A DNA stretch of 64,000 bases, taken from positions 1 through 64,000 of the forward strand of contig JACRDG010000032.1 of NCBI GenBank assembly GCA_016218715.1, given 5' to 3'. This DNA comes from Desulfomonile tiedjei (GTDB lineage Bacteria; Desulfobacterota; Desulfomonilia; Desulfomonilales; Desulfomonilaceae). This document shows, piece after piece, positions 26,088 through 34,552 of this stretch (position 1 is its first letter; each line of letters begins with the position of its first letter). Under the pieces are notes generated by a model. It was not told the origin of the DNA. It worked only from the letters and a program-made list of their open reading frames with translations, and ran no database searches. The position numbers and the translations under genes are program-made.

Positions 26088-26203
26088 GTGGTCTTAGCCC
26101 CAACCTCACCACTTCTCGAACAACGAACTCCCTGTATACCGTCCGCTCGGGTTCCACCCGGTACCCGGTGGTGTGAACCCACATCCAACCTCTGGGGTGG
26201 GTT
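26088..26203. other. Gene-free stretch rich in short stem-loops
   Basis: No supported gene is seen. Three possible stems are visible: GTGGT/ACCAC (26088-26112), CCACC/GGTGG (26154-26171) and a 7-bp AACCCAC/GTGGGTT (26176-26203). I compared it by eye with 6S, tmRNA, SRP and RNase P hallmarks and found no convincing match. It could be a structured RNA on either strand. Confidence 0.3.
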
Positions 26204-26430
26204 AAACCTCATATCTGGATTGTTGTCAACAATTTTTTAATGTCTTTTCGGTGGTTGAGAGTTTTTTCAAGAATATAGATGATTCATACTGCATGAATTG
26301 CTTTAGATATACGCGTCCGTTTTCTCTCAGGGCAGCCGCATACGTGCGGCGATGATTTTGTGGACCGGAGCCGCTCCCGCACTTGCCTCCGCCGGCATCG
26401 CATGGTAGATTGCCGGACATGCCGCTGTCC

Positions 26431-26586
26431 TACCAATGCGTTTTCACACACGGGACGTTCGAGAACCCCGTTCAGGGCCGCCCCCGGCAGGTCTCTTTTG
26501 CTCCGGACGGCACGACCTGACTGTGTTGGGGAAACCTTCCAGGAGCGCGCATCAGCGGTACCACTTCCTTGCCAGCGCATTGGTAT
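26431..26586. repeat. Family D MITE-like element, copy 2 (inverted relative to copy 1)
   Basis: TACCAATGCG at the left and GCATTGGTA at the right bound about 156 bases. Its reverse complement aligns with 6252-6406 over GCGCTCCTGG-AGGT-TCC, CAGTCAGG--GTGCCGT and GAGACCT. It ends just before the ribosome site of the following methyltransferase. Confidence 0.68.
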
Positions 26587-26611
26587 CAGGCAACTATAGA
26601 GGAGCACTTAG

Positions 26612-27325
26612 ATGACCGACCGGCTCAAGGAGGGCTGGCGAAAACTGAACGCGGAAACCATCGGCACCGACGCGTACTGGTGGATTGCAGTGGAGAGCGC
26701 CACCTTCTACGAGGACATGAAACGGGTGGTCGAGCAGTACGCGTACGGTCGAGCGCTTGACGCCGGAGCGGGGCGGCTCGCGTGGCGGGAGCTGTTGAGC
26801 CGGCACGTCGGCACGTACCTCAGCGGAGATTTGAACGTGGAGCACGATCAGCTCGATGTCGTCTTCGACCTCACCGCGCGATTCCCGTTCCCGGACGGAA
26901 GTTTCGACACGCTATTCTGTTGCTCGGTGCTGGAACACGCCCCGGAGCCGTGGGATGCGTTCTCCGAGATGTCCCGGGTGCTGACGAGAGGCGGCGTTGC
27001 CATCGTTTCCTTGCCTTTCCTGCTCCATCTGCACGACGAGCCCCACGATTACTACCGGTTCACGCGGTACGGCATCGAGTATCTTGCAAGCAAGGCCGGC
27101 TTTGAAGTCAAGGAGGTGGTTGTGAACGGCGGCTTGTTCCATCTGGTCCTCAATGTGCCGTCGATCGTGTTGTCGATCGTGTGGCAAGCGCTGGGCGCAC
27201 GCTTTCTCATTCGTCCCACGACCCGCTTCTGGGTGGCTCTGGCCAAGACCTTCGACCGCTGGTCCGGACTCGGGGACTCGTTCGCGTCGAATTACATCGT
27301 GATTCTGCGCAAAAGAGACCAGTGA
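26612..27325 (+). CDS. Class I SAM-dependent methyltransferase
   Basis: This is a 237-residue protein with GAGGAG ahead of ATG 26612. SAM-binding motif RALDAGAGRLAWRELL lies near residue 47, the acidic YLSGDLN near 68, and LFCCSVLEHAPEPWDAFSEM with VLTRGGVAIVSLPF near 100-135. A hydrophobic C-terminal part (VPSIVLSIVWQAL, about 175-190) may touch the membrane. It resembles the methyltransferase at 16554 in the HDEPHDYYRFTRYGIEYL region, which suggests a glycan or lipid substrate. It precedes a PfkB kinase by 32 bases. Confidence 0.82.
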   Translation: MTDRLKEGWRKLNAETIGTDAYWWIAVESATFYEDMKRVVEQYAYGRALDAGAGRLAWRELLSRHVGTYLSGDLNVEHDQLDVVFDLTARFPFPDGSFDTLFCCSVLEHAPEPWDAFSEMSRVLTRGGVAIVSLPFLLHLHDEPHDYYRFTRYGIEYLASKAGFEVKEVVVNGGLFHLVLNVPSIVLSIVWQALGARFLIRPTTRFWVALAKTFDRWSGLGDSFASNYIVILRKRDQ

Positions 27326-27357
27326 GGCACTCAACCAGCTTCTCTGCCAAAGGAGCA

Positions 27358-28377
27358 ATGCCGGGGAGAATGTTTCATCAGATGCACGCCATCGGTTTCG
27401 GGTCTTTGAACCTCGATGAATTCTGGGAGGTTTCCCCTGAGTTCCTCCGCAGGTACGGTCTGCGCACCGGTGAAGAATATGTGAAGGATCTGGAATGGTT
27501 CGAAAGGATCTGCGCGGACCTCTGTTCGACCGGGGAGTTGCTGGCGCGCGATCCCGGCGGGTCGGCAGCGAATATGATAGCAGCTCTCTGCAGGATGGGG
27601 TTTCGCACCGGTTTCTACGGAGCTGCCGGCGGCAGGGACGCGGAAGCGCTGAGACTGACGGAACTGGGCCGGGAGGAAGACCTCCGGATTCAGCTGGTGG
27701 ACCTTCCCGCAGGAAGATGCCTCGCACTCATCGATCGTGAAGACCCGAGGAAGGACCGCGCCCTGGTGATCCTCCCCAATGCGAACGACCTTGCTGGTTC
27801 CGATCGGATGGATCCGGATTATTTCGCGGCGGCGAAGTGGGTGCATTTGACCTCCTTCGTTTCCCGTGAGCCGCTGCGGGCCCAGATCGAGCTGATGCAG
27901 TCCGTGTCTGGAACGACCGGGGTCTCCTTCGATCCGGGAGCGGTGTACGCTGCGCTCGGGTTGACGGTCCTGGAGCCGATCCTCAGGCGGAGCGACCTCC
28001 TGTTTGTCACCGAAGAGGAACTCGAGACGATGACTGGAGCTTCGGAAGCGCGGATGGCAGCCGCGACCCTCTTTGAACTGGGCGTGCGGACCATCGTCAC
28101 GAAGCTCGGCGACCAGGGGATACGGGCGATTACCCGGGAGCAGGTCATACATCAAGAGTCGATACCACCGCGGCAAATCAGGGATCGCACCGGAGCGGGC
28201 GACGTTGCGGCTGCTGGGTTCCTGGCAGGCCTGATCGCGTCACTCGACCTCGCTGCGTCCTTGGAGCTGGCTGCTGCCGCGGCATCCCGGAGCATCGAGG
28301 GGTACGGCCGCCACAAGTACCCGGATCGAGTCTTCTTCGAACAGTTCGTAAAACGGCGTGTTTCCGGGCAGACCTGA
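27358..28377 (+). CDS. PfkB-family carbohydrate/nucleoside kinase
   Basis: This is a 339-residue protein. The frame is open upstream inside the methyltransferase gene, so the start must lie near 27358. ATG 27358, 27370 or 27382 are possible, since the AGGAG (27351-27355) sits unusually close to the first. Family motifs: GGSAANMIAALCRMGFRTGFYGAAG near 60-85 (first PfkB signature) and DRTGAGDVAAAGFLAGL near 278 (second signature with the catalytic Asp). It should phosphorylate a sugar or nucleoside with ATP. The substrate is unknown. A HAD protein follows 40 bases later. Confidence 0.85.
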   Translation: MPGRMFHQMHAIGFGSLNLDEFWEVSPEFLRRYGLRTGEEYVKDLEWFERICADLCSTGELLARDPGGSAANMIAALCRMGFRTGFYGAAGGRDAEALRLTELGREEDLRIQLVDLPAGRCLALIDREDPRKDRALVILPNANDLAGSDRMDPDYFAAAKWVHLTSFVSREPLRAQIELMQSVSGTTGVSFDPGAVYAALGLTVLEPILRRSDLLFVTEEELETMTGASEARMAAATLFELGVRTIVTKLGDQGIRAITREQVIHQESIPPRQIRDRTGAGDVAAAGFLAGLIASLDLAASLELAAAAASRSIEGYGRHKYPDRVFFEQFVKRRVSGQT

Positions 28378-28417
28378 GCGATTTGTATCACTTTCTGGGA
28401 GTTAACGGAGGGCCTAC

Positions 28418-29419
28418 ATGGAAGAGAAAGCTGGGCGAGTCTTCATCACCGATTGCGAGGGACCCATTACCAAGAACGACAACGCTGCGGAGCTTGCGGA
28501 AGCCTTTATCCCGGGAGGGGACCGATTCTTCCGCAAGATCAGCCTGTACGACGACTACCTTGCTGAAGTGGTGAAGAAGCGAGGCTACAAGGCCGGGGAC
28601 ACACTTCGGCTCATTCTGCCGTTCTTCAAGGCCTTCGGCCTGGATAACCGCAGCATGGGAAAATTTTCCCGACGCAATATCGAATTGATTCCCCAGGCCG
28701 ACTGTATGCTCCAGCAGGTATCGGACGTGATGCCGACCTACATCGTGAGCACCAGTTATTCGCCCTACATCAAATCAGTGTGTGAGGTGATCGAGTTTCC
28801 GTTCATGAACACGTATTCCACCGTGGTGGATCTGGATCGGTACGAGCTCTCCGGGGAGGAGCACAAGGCGCTCAAAGGTATCCACGCTCGTATCCTCGAC
28901 CTGCCGGATTTCCTGATCCCGTCCGTGGGAGGGTCGCTGGACGACCTGTCGGCGGAGGACAAGCAGGCCTTGAAAGACTTGGATGAGATCTTCTGGGGAG
29001 TTCTGCCCGGGATGCGGATTTTCCGAATCATCGAGGACGTCAATCCCATCGGAGGCCGGGAAAAAGCCAGAGCGATCGAGCAGATTATCGAACTTGAAGA
29101 CGCGAGCCTCCAGGACGTGATTTACGTTGGAGACAGCATCACCGATGTGGATGCGTTCCGGATGGTGAAACGCGGGGGAGGACTGGCGGTCTCGTTCAAC
29201 GGGAATGACTGGGCGGTGAAGGAGGCTACCTATGCGGTGACGGCTCAAAACGCCCTCCCCATAGGATGGGTCGCGATTATGTTCTTGAACCAGGGGCTTG
29301 CTGGCTTCGAGGACCTCACGGTGAGCCCGGTCACCGAACAGACGGTGGAAAGGATTTGCCGGGAGAGTTCCAGGATCAGGAAGAGCGTCCGGACGGAAAA
29401 GATCGGCACACTGGGATAA
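28418..29419 (+). CDS. HAD-superfamily hydrolase-like protein
   Basis: This is a 333-residue protein; ATG 28418 has GGAGGG close upstream. The HAD nucleophile motif appears as FITDCEGPITKND near residue 8, where DxE replaces the usual DxDxT; the C-terminal acidic motif is DVIYVGDSITDVDAFRMVK near 230. The pattern resembles a group of archaeal and anaerobe HAD proteins that includes the one annotated as subunit R of the Eha hydrogenase, though no Eha genes are here. The substitution at the second Asp leaves phosphatase activity uncertain. It probably belongs with the PfkB kinase upstream. Confidence 0.7.
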   Translation: MEEKAGRVFITDCEGPITKNDNAAELAEAFIPGGDRFFRKISLYDDYLAEVVKKRGYKAGDTLRLILPFFKAFGLDNRSMGKFSRRNIELIPQADCMLQQVSDVMPTYIVSTSYSPYIKSVCEVIEFPFMNTYSTVVDLDRYELSGEEHKALKGIHARILDLPDFLIPSVGGSLDDLSAEDKQALKDLDEIFWGVLPGMRIFRIIEDVNPIGGREKARAIEQIIELEDASLQDVIYVGDSITDVDAFRMVKRGGGLAVSFNGNDWAVKEATYAVTAQNALPIGWVAIMFLNQGLAGFEDLTVSPVTEQTVERICRESSRIRKSVRTEKIGTLG

Positions 29420-29462
29420 CAGCCGGAGTTCGGACAATCAAGGGAACCATGCAACCGGGAAG

Positions 29463-30800
29463 TCAGTACAGGTAGGGAATGAACTTCCAGGTGCGCTTCC
29501 GATATTCTGCGTAGTCAGGGAACTTCTGTACGAGCAGGGGCTCTTCTTTGATGGACTTCAATACGTAGAGCCCTGCGCACAAAACCAGGGGAACGATGGA
29601 AAACCACGCCCCCCACGCGATGACGTACCCTGCCAAGCCAGCCACAACCCCTGTGTACATCGGGTGCCGGATCAGCGAGTAGACTCCGGTGGTGACGAGA
29701 GTCCCGCTCCGTCTGGGCGCGGCAAAGACGCGGAAATTCCTCCCGAGCGCACGAAAGCTCAACAGCCCCAACAACAACCCGACCAACCCTAGAACCCCGC
29801 CGACTATCTGGTGTATGGGCGTTACCTCTCGGGAAAAGATCGTGTGCTCGACGGGCGCGCCGATCAGGGTGAGCAGGGCCATGGTAATGTACCCGTACGA
29901 AATGGCGCGAACGTCTGCTCCACGGCGCTCCGCGTCCCGATGCGGCCGAGTCAGGCCGAACGGGCCGGTGCTCTTTTTCCCTCGCTCGATCAGAATCAGG
30001 TAGAGGATGCCCCAATTCAAATTGTAGACCGACGTGAAACCGAGCTTTCTGAGCATGAGAGCGACAGCAGGAGATCGGTGCCCGGAGAAGCAGGTCACCA
30101 GGACCGGTCGGTCCTTTGGTTTATCCCGGGCGGCTTCGCTCACCCCCGCGCCCCACGGGAAGTTTTCCGCTCCCTGCATCCGGTTCCAGTAGAACTCGGG
30201 TTTGGTGCGCACATCCACGATCCACGTGTCTTCCGGCAGTGTGTCGAGGCGCCACGGCGCAATTGGCCGTGCCCCGCCGGCGACGGTCACCAGTTCGCCA
30301 CCGAGGATCAGGTGGAGCAACAACATCCCGGTCCCCGGTCCATTCCCTTGCAGGCCGTCCATGACGTGTTCCCGGGAAACCGGTCCCAGGATCAGCGCGG
30401 TCTGAGCCGCATATACCACTGCGAGAACGCCCCACGCGACCCATCCCCACGCGCTCCCGGTGAGGATACAGAGTGCCAGCAATCCCAAGAGGATGGATGT
30501 GGTGAGCGGATGGATGAGGTATGTTCCGTGGACACGCGCAAACAGGTGTCCGTCCTCGGATACGGACGGCATGAACAGAAAGTAGCTGACCAGCCCGGTC
30601 AGAGAAAAGACCAAGAGGAATCCCGCGGGTACTGCGGCTGCCAATAAGCCGATTAACTCGTACGTCCCGAGCGCCCGCCCGATGAATCCCGTATCCACTG
30701 CAATCGCTCCCACGACGACGAGCGCTACGGCATAGGATGCGACGGTGGGCAATCGACTCTCTTGGAGCCATTCCAGCCTTTTCATAACCTTAGACGTCAA
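29463..30800 (-). CDS. Membrane protein with internal rhodanese domain and C-terminal isoprenylcysteine-type methyltransferase domain
   Basis: This is a 445-residue protein with three parts. The first about 175 residues hold four to five membrane segments. Residues about 180-275 look like a rhodanese domain (TWIVDVRTKPEFYWNRM, then VLVTCFSGHRSPAVALML with a Cys in the active-site loop). From about 295 on, more membrane segments lead to GVYSLIRHPMYTGVVAG near 385 and EEPLLVQKFPDYAEYRKR near 425, the ICMT/PEMT-type SAM-binding region. Start is TTG 30800 (GAAGG six bases before) or ATG 30785. A sulfur-transfer or reductase partner for methylation is possible; the function is unknown. Confidence 0.8.
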   Translation of the reverse strand: MTSKVMKRLEWLQESRLPTVASYAVALVVVGAIAVDTGFIGRALGTYELIGLLAAAVPAGFLLVFSLTGLVSYFLFMPSVSEDGHLFARVHGTYLIHPLTTSILLGLLALCILTGSAWGWVAWGVLAVVYAAQTALILGPVSREHVMDGLQGNGPGTGMLLLHLILGGELVTVAGGARPIAPWRLDTLPEDTWIVDVRTKPEFYWNRMQGAENFPWGAGVSEAARDKPKDRPVLVTCFSGHRSPAVALMLRKLGFTSVYNLNWGILYLILIERGKKSTGPFGLTRPHRDAERRGADVRAISYGYITMALLTLIGAPVEHTIFSREVTPIHQIVGGVLGLVGLLLGLLSFRALGRNFRVFAAPRRSGTLVTTGVYSLIRHPMYTGVVAGLAGYVIAWGAWFSIVPLVLCAGLYVLKSIKEEPLLVQKFPDYAEYRKRTWKFIPYLY

Positions 30801-30948
30801 TTTCTGCCTTCACGGAGGAGTGCGGCCCGGCCTCCACGCGGTGACCGGGGCGATGCAACCAACGGGCGAACCGTTGCTCGGTATCGCGGGCAGTGCTCGA
30901 CCCGGACCATGGCTGGCAAACGGAAGCGCTCCCCGAACAGGGCCGCCG

Positions 30949-31149
30949 CTACTTGTTCTTCATTCTTCTCAGCTTCTTCAGAAGCCGCTTTCTCGCCGCC
31001 ATGGCCTTGCGTTTCTTCTTGACGCTCGGTTTCTCATAGGCTCGGCGTTTCTTGGTCTCCGTGAGGACTCCTGATTTCTGCACCTGTTTCTTAAAGCGTC
31101 TCAACGCATTTTCAAAGGGTTCGTCTTCCTTTACATAAACACCTGGCAT
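30949..31149 (-). CDS. rpsU: Small ribosomal subunit protein bS21
   Basis: This is a 66-residue, strongly basic protein with AAAGGAG before ATG 31149. [21 protein letters not shown] is the typical bS21 start, and the Lys/Arg-rich C-terminus ([19 protein letters not shown]) is as expected. It binds the platform of the 30S subunit near the anti-Shine-Dalgarno end of 16S rRNA. It is not followed here by dnaG or a yqeY-like gene, the usual partners, so it is a single gene. Confidence 0.95.
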   Translation of the reverse strand: MPGVYVKEDEPFENALRRFKKQVQKSGVLTETKKRRAYEKPSVKKKRKAMAARKRLLKKLRRMKNK

Positions 31150-31494
31150 TCAGAATCTCCTTTGTTGGATAAGACTCACCTTCGGGACACGACAACCGGA
31201 GTCCCGGCCGTTAAGCCGCTACACGGCTCGCGCGTCCGGACTGCCCCGTTAGCCCGCGAAGGATTTCGTTCGTACATACGTATTGAATGTTTTTGGAAAA
31301 GCGTGACACCTGTCCCCTGCAGGAACCGATGCCCAAAGATTTTCTAGAACCGTGGCCTGATGGCTGGAGGTATCAAATCCCTTCTACAGAGCGTTTCGGG
31401 GCTTTCTCTGAGCCCGCTCTCGCGGAAACGCTCCTCAGAATCGGCCGGGCGCGTGCAAACGTGTTCGCGATGTCACGCCCCCTGCTAAACTTAA

Positions 31495-31523
31495 AAAATA
31501 AGGCAAGATCCACACGCCGTCAA
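31495..31523 (-). promoter_or_regulatory. Candidate sigma-70 promoter reading toward rpsU
   Basis: On the minus strand TTGACG (31518-31523) and TATTTT (31495-31500) are 17 bases apart. A transcript would start near 31488, giving rpsU a leader of about 340 bases. The rest of 31150-31574 has no gene that I can support. Confidence 0.35.
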
Positions 31524-31574
31524 GACAAATTGCATGCAACTCCTGCAATTCAAAACCTAGGCCGCTGCGCTCCT

Positions 31575-32327
31575 TCACCCCTTCTTGGCCAGAGCGGCCA
31601 ATTCCGTCCGGACCTCGGCATTCTGGAAGTAGCCGGGATCGTTGAGGTATCTAGTGATCGCCTCCCATTCGGCGGGATGCATCACCCCTTCCAGGAGTGG
31701 CAGGCCGACGGTCTTGAACGGGATCAAGCTCAGCAATGCGATCCCCGCGTTGTGCGCGGCTTCCTGACCTCCCTGCTCTCGGTCGAGCACCACTGCGACC
31801 GTGTGGCACTGGATATCGCCGAGGCGTCTCTTTTCAATTTCGTACCGCACCTGCTCGAGTGCGACGACCTTGCTGTCGAAGCGGGTCACCAAATCGTCAA
31901 CGAGTGCGACCCGGTCGCCGGCCGCAAGCTCACCTTCCAGCATGCTGTGCTCACCGTAACTTGCGATCGCCTCCCGAAAGGCCTCGGCTGATTTGACGTT
32001 TTCGATCTTTCTCGTAAATCCAGCGGGGATGCCTCCTGCCAAGGCCATTCCCGCTGCGATGGGGACGCCCGCCATGGCGATGCCGATCACCCGGGTGATT
32101 TCCGGCGCTTCTTCCCGGATAAGGCGTGCCATGCCGCGACAGACGGTCTCGAAGACTGGAGGATAGGAGACCAGCGGCCTGAGCTGAATGTACAGGGGGC
32201 TGTACAACCCTGATACGAGGGTCCAACCGTCGGGGTTGTCCCGATAAAAAGTGCGTATCAACCTGTGTTCGTACAGAAGCCGCAGGATTTCTCTCCCCAG
32301 GCTTTCCTTCTCATTGCTCCAGTTCAT
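31575..32327 (-). CDS. Orotate phosphoribosyltransferase-like protein
   Basis: This is a 250-residue protein. The PRPP-binding loop reads RVALVDDLVTRFDSKVVAL near residue 140; GIAMAGVPIAAGMALAGGIP near 82 is the pyrophosphate-loop region, and LVSGLYSPLYIQLRPLVSYP near 37 resembles the OPRTase N-terminal substrate loop. It is longer than classical PyrE (about 210) and lacks the exact RKxxK pattern, having FTRKIENVKS instead. It may be a true PyrE or a paralogue acting on another base. It stands alone on the minus strand. Confidence 0.75.
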   Translation of the reverse strand: MNWSNEKESLGREILRLLYEHRLIRTFYRDNPDGWTLVSGLYSPLYIQLRPLVSYPPVFETVCRGMARLIREEAPEITRVIGIAMAGVPIAAGMALAGGIPAGFTRKIENVKSAEAFREAIASYGEHSMLEGELAAGDRVALVDDLVTRFDSKVVALEQVRYEIEKRRLGDIQCHTVAVVLDREQGGQEAAHNAGIALLSLIPFKTVGLPLLEGVMHPAEWEAITRYLNDPGYFQNAEVRTELAALAKKG

Positions 32328-32540
32328 CTTTTCTCGTCTCTCCTGGAATGCGGTCCTGCCGCGACATATCGCGCGCGGCTCGGCGTCGGCCTGACAATCA
32401 TTGGTGGTGACCGAAGAGGTACCGGTGAACCGTGTCGAAAAACCGAGCGACTGTCAAGTAAATAGCGTCGAGACCGGTATTCATTCACGTTGCGCGGGCC
32501 GCTTGACCGCTCAACCAAATCCATCACGGAGAGGAGGTCC

Positions 32541-32631
32541 TTATCCGGAATTCCGGCGGAGGCCGGAACCCAGCCTCACGCTTCGCGGCATTGAGTATCT
32601 TCTGGACCCCGGCCTTCGCGGGGATGAAGAA
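32541..32631. repeat. Dispersed palindromic repeat, family E copy 3
   Basis: GGAATTCCGGCGGAGGCCGGAACCCAG at the left and CTGGACCCCGGCCTTCGCGGGGATGA at the right face each other. It lies in the 500-base gap between the PyrE-like gene and the reductase fusion. No gene is seen in the rest of that gap. Confidence 0.6.
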
Positions 32632-32827
32632 GGGGGATCGGCTTGTCGTTGAGTCACCAGCCTCTAGCTATTGCCCCGGATAACTGAATGAATGCACACA
32701 GACTCCATAACCGCGCGCCGGTTTGCAGATCATGCCTGGGGACCGGAGGTTGACTCAGGGGGCGCTATACGGTAGTGTATCCAATTTGTTGCAGAAAAAT
32801 ACCCGGTGATGAACAGGGAAAAGAGTC

Positions 32828-34408
32828 ATGCTGGATGGCAAGAATATCCTGATCGTTGGAGCACGATCCGGCGGATATGGCGAAGCGATTGCGCGATCCG
32901 CAGTGCAGGCGGGGGCCAGAGTCTTCGGCACCTCCCTGAGCCCTGAAGACCCAAGAGAAACCGCTTTCTTCGAGCTACTCGGGGTCGAACTCGTCGGGGT
33001 GCCCCTGAAATATCATTTCGACAAGAGGCGCGCGGTCTTCGGGCAACTGGCGGCCATAGAGGAATGGCTCAGATCCCACGGCGTGGAGCGCCTGGACGCG
33101 ATCGTACACACGGTCGCAGGCGGCTTCCCACGGCAACCGTCGGTCATGAAGGCGGTCGGCGAGATACTCAAGGGGAACGACACCTTCACGAACATGGCTA
33201 CCACGGTCAAGCGGAACGTGTACTACGTCAACGCAGGGTCTTTTCAGGATACGATCAACGGCCTGGCAGGGCTGACCCACGACGGAACTCACTTCGTCGC
33301 GCTCACCTACCGGGGCGACTTGCCGTACTTTATCTGGCACAGCAAGAAATATCTCGAACGGATTGCCCTCCGAATGGCTCGAAAGGGGAAACGCACGCTC
33401 GTCGCGGCCTTGCCCGAAGCCTGGACCCAATCGTCCCAGTTCTTCACCGGGATCGAAGTTGCCATCCTTCATAATTACCTTGCGGACCTCAGAGAGCGAC
33501 CGGTGGTCAGAGAAGAATTAGCACAAGCCTATCACGACATGGAGCGATCTCTCGAGGATTTGGAGGGGTTTCCTGGCTTGCTGGACACCTTGCAGGGCTT
33601 CCTGAAGGATCAATGGCCCGACATCACGTCGTCAGCTGACTCCGGGATATTGTATGGTGCCGTGCAAGATCTCTTCGCACGTTTGAGAGCAGACGGGAGG
33701 TTCCCGGTCTTGCGCCGAGCGGTGGAGACCATTTCGGAATTCGTCCGAGCCGCATCCGGTTTCATCGTCGCGAGTGAGTTTCTCGACGCGGGCAGGTATC
33801 AGCCCGGAGACGTGCGGCAGGTCTTTTACAGCGATCTGACCTGCCGGACCGACATCAAAACCGCGGCGCCCTGGGAACCGCTACGCTCGGCATCGGATAG
33901 GAATCGCACCTGGCTGGCCTTCGGAAAGGACGAGATTCGAGAGACTCTCAGCATGTACGGGAAGAACTTCCTGTTTTTGGATCGAGCGGTGATCGAAGTG
34001 GGGGACATCAGGGACGGGTTGATCGGATTCGGCTCCTTCACCGTCCCGACGCCCGAGGAGAACCCGATTCTCAAGGACCATTTCGTCGGCCTCCCCCTCT
34101 TCGGCGGGCACCTCCAGATGGAGGCGGTCGCGCAGCTAGGGACCTTCATGATATTGAAGCTTCAGAAAGAGAAGAGACTGGTCCCTATTCTGACCGGCAC
34201 GGAATTTCCCAACCTCAATACCATGGCGCCGCCGGGAGAAAAGCTTGCCATGATGGGTACCATTCGTCTCCAAGGCAAGCGGCTCCTCGCGTGCGAAGCG
34301 TTCATCGAGAATCGTTTCGCTCGATCCCGGGGCACGGTTCGCGGGATGGTTATCCCGGAACGTCTCGTCCGCAAGACCATGACGTCTTTCAGCTCCGACG
34401 ACGATTGA
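32828..34408 (+). CDS. Fusion of a FabI-like enoyl reductase/SDR domain and a FabZ-like hotdog dehydratase domain
   Basis: This is a 526-residue protein. The N-terminal about 255 residues are an SDR of FabI type: VGARSGGYGEAIA glycine loop near 11 and YFIWHSKK with Tyr 167 and Lys 174, the YX6K spacing of FabI. After a helical stretch, residues about 370-505 match FabZ: FLFLDRAVIEVGD, then DHFVGLPLFGGHLQMEAVAQ with His 418 and Glu 432, the same 14-residue spacing as the FabZ catalytic pair. One chain could therefore dehydrate and reduce a 3-hydroxyacyl thioester. No acyl carrier protein or ketosynthase is adjacent. A terminator follows at 34462. Confidence 0.82.
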   Translation: MLDGKNILIVGARSGGYGEAIARSAVQAGARVFGTSLSPEDPRETAFFELLGVELVGVPLKYHFDKRRAVFGQLAAIEEWLRSHGVERLDAIVHTVAGGFPRQPSVMKAVGEILKGNDTFTNMATTVKRNVYYVNAGSFQDTINGLAGLTHDGTHFVALTYRGDLPYFIWHSKKYLERIALRMARKGKRTLVAALPEAWTQSSQFFTGIEVAILHNYLADLRERPVVREELAQAYHDMERSLEDLEGFPGLLDTLQGFLKDQWPDITSSADSGILYGAVQDLFARLRADGRFPVLRRAVETISEFVRAASGFIVASEFLDAGRYQPGDVRQVFYSDLTCRTDIKTAAPWEPLRSASDRNRTWLAFGKDEIRETLSMYGKNFLFLDRAVIEVGDIRDGLIGFGSFTVPTPEENPILKDHFVGLPLFGGHLQMEAVAQLGTFMILKLQKEKRLVPILTGTEFPNLNTMAPPGEKLAMMGTIRLQGKRLLACEAFIENRFARSRGTVRGMVIPERLVRKTMTSFSSDDD

Positions 34409-34461
34409 TGAGGCTTTGCGTGCAGAGCGCGTAATCCATAGCGTAAATACAGAGCTGTATG

Positions 34462-34490
34462 GCGAGCGAACCGCACCGCTGGCTTTTTTT
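34462..34490 (+). terminator. Intrinsic terminator after the reductase/dehydratase fusion gene
   Basis: GCGAGCG and CGCTGGC pair with one mismatch around a 7- to 9-base loop and are followed by seven T (34484-34490). It lies about 55 bases after the stop. Confidence 0.65.
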
Positions 34491-34552
34491 GTTGCTGCTT
34501 ACCTGCCGCACATACCCTATCGCATTGGGCAGTAGTGCACTGCTGAATCAAT

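Noticed and set aside
26088-26203. 6S RNA or other known structured RNA
   Set aside because: A CGGCATCT string nearby recalls the 6S closing region, but no long paired arms with a central bubble could be drawn. Left as an unassigned structured stretch.
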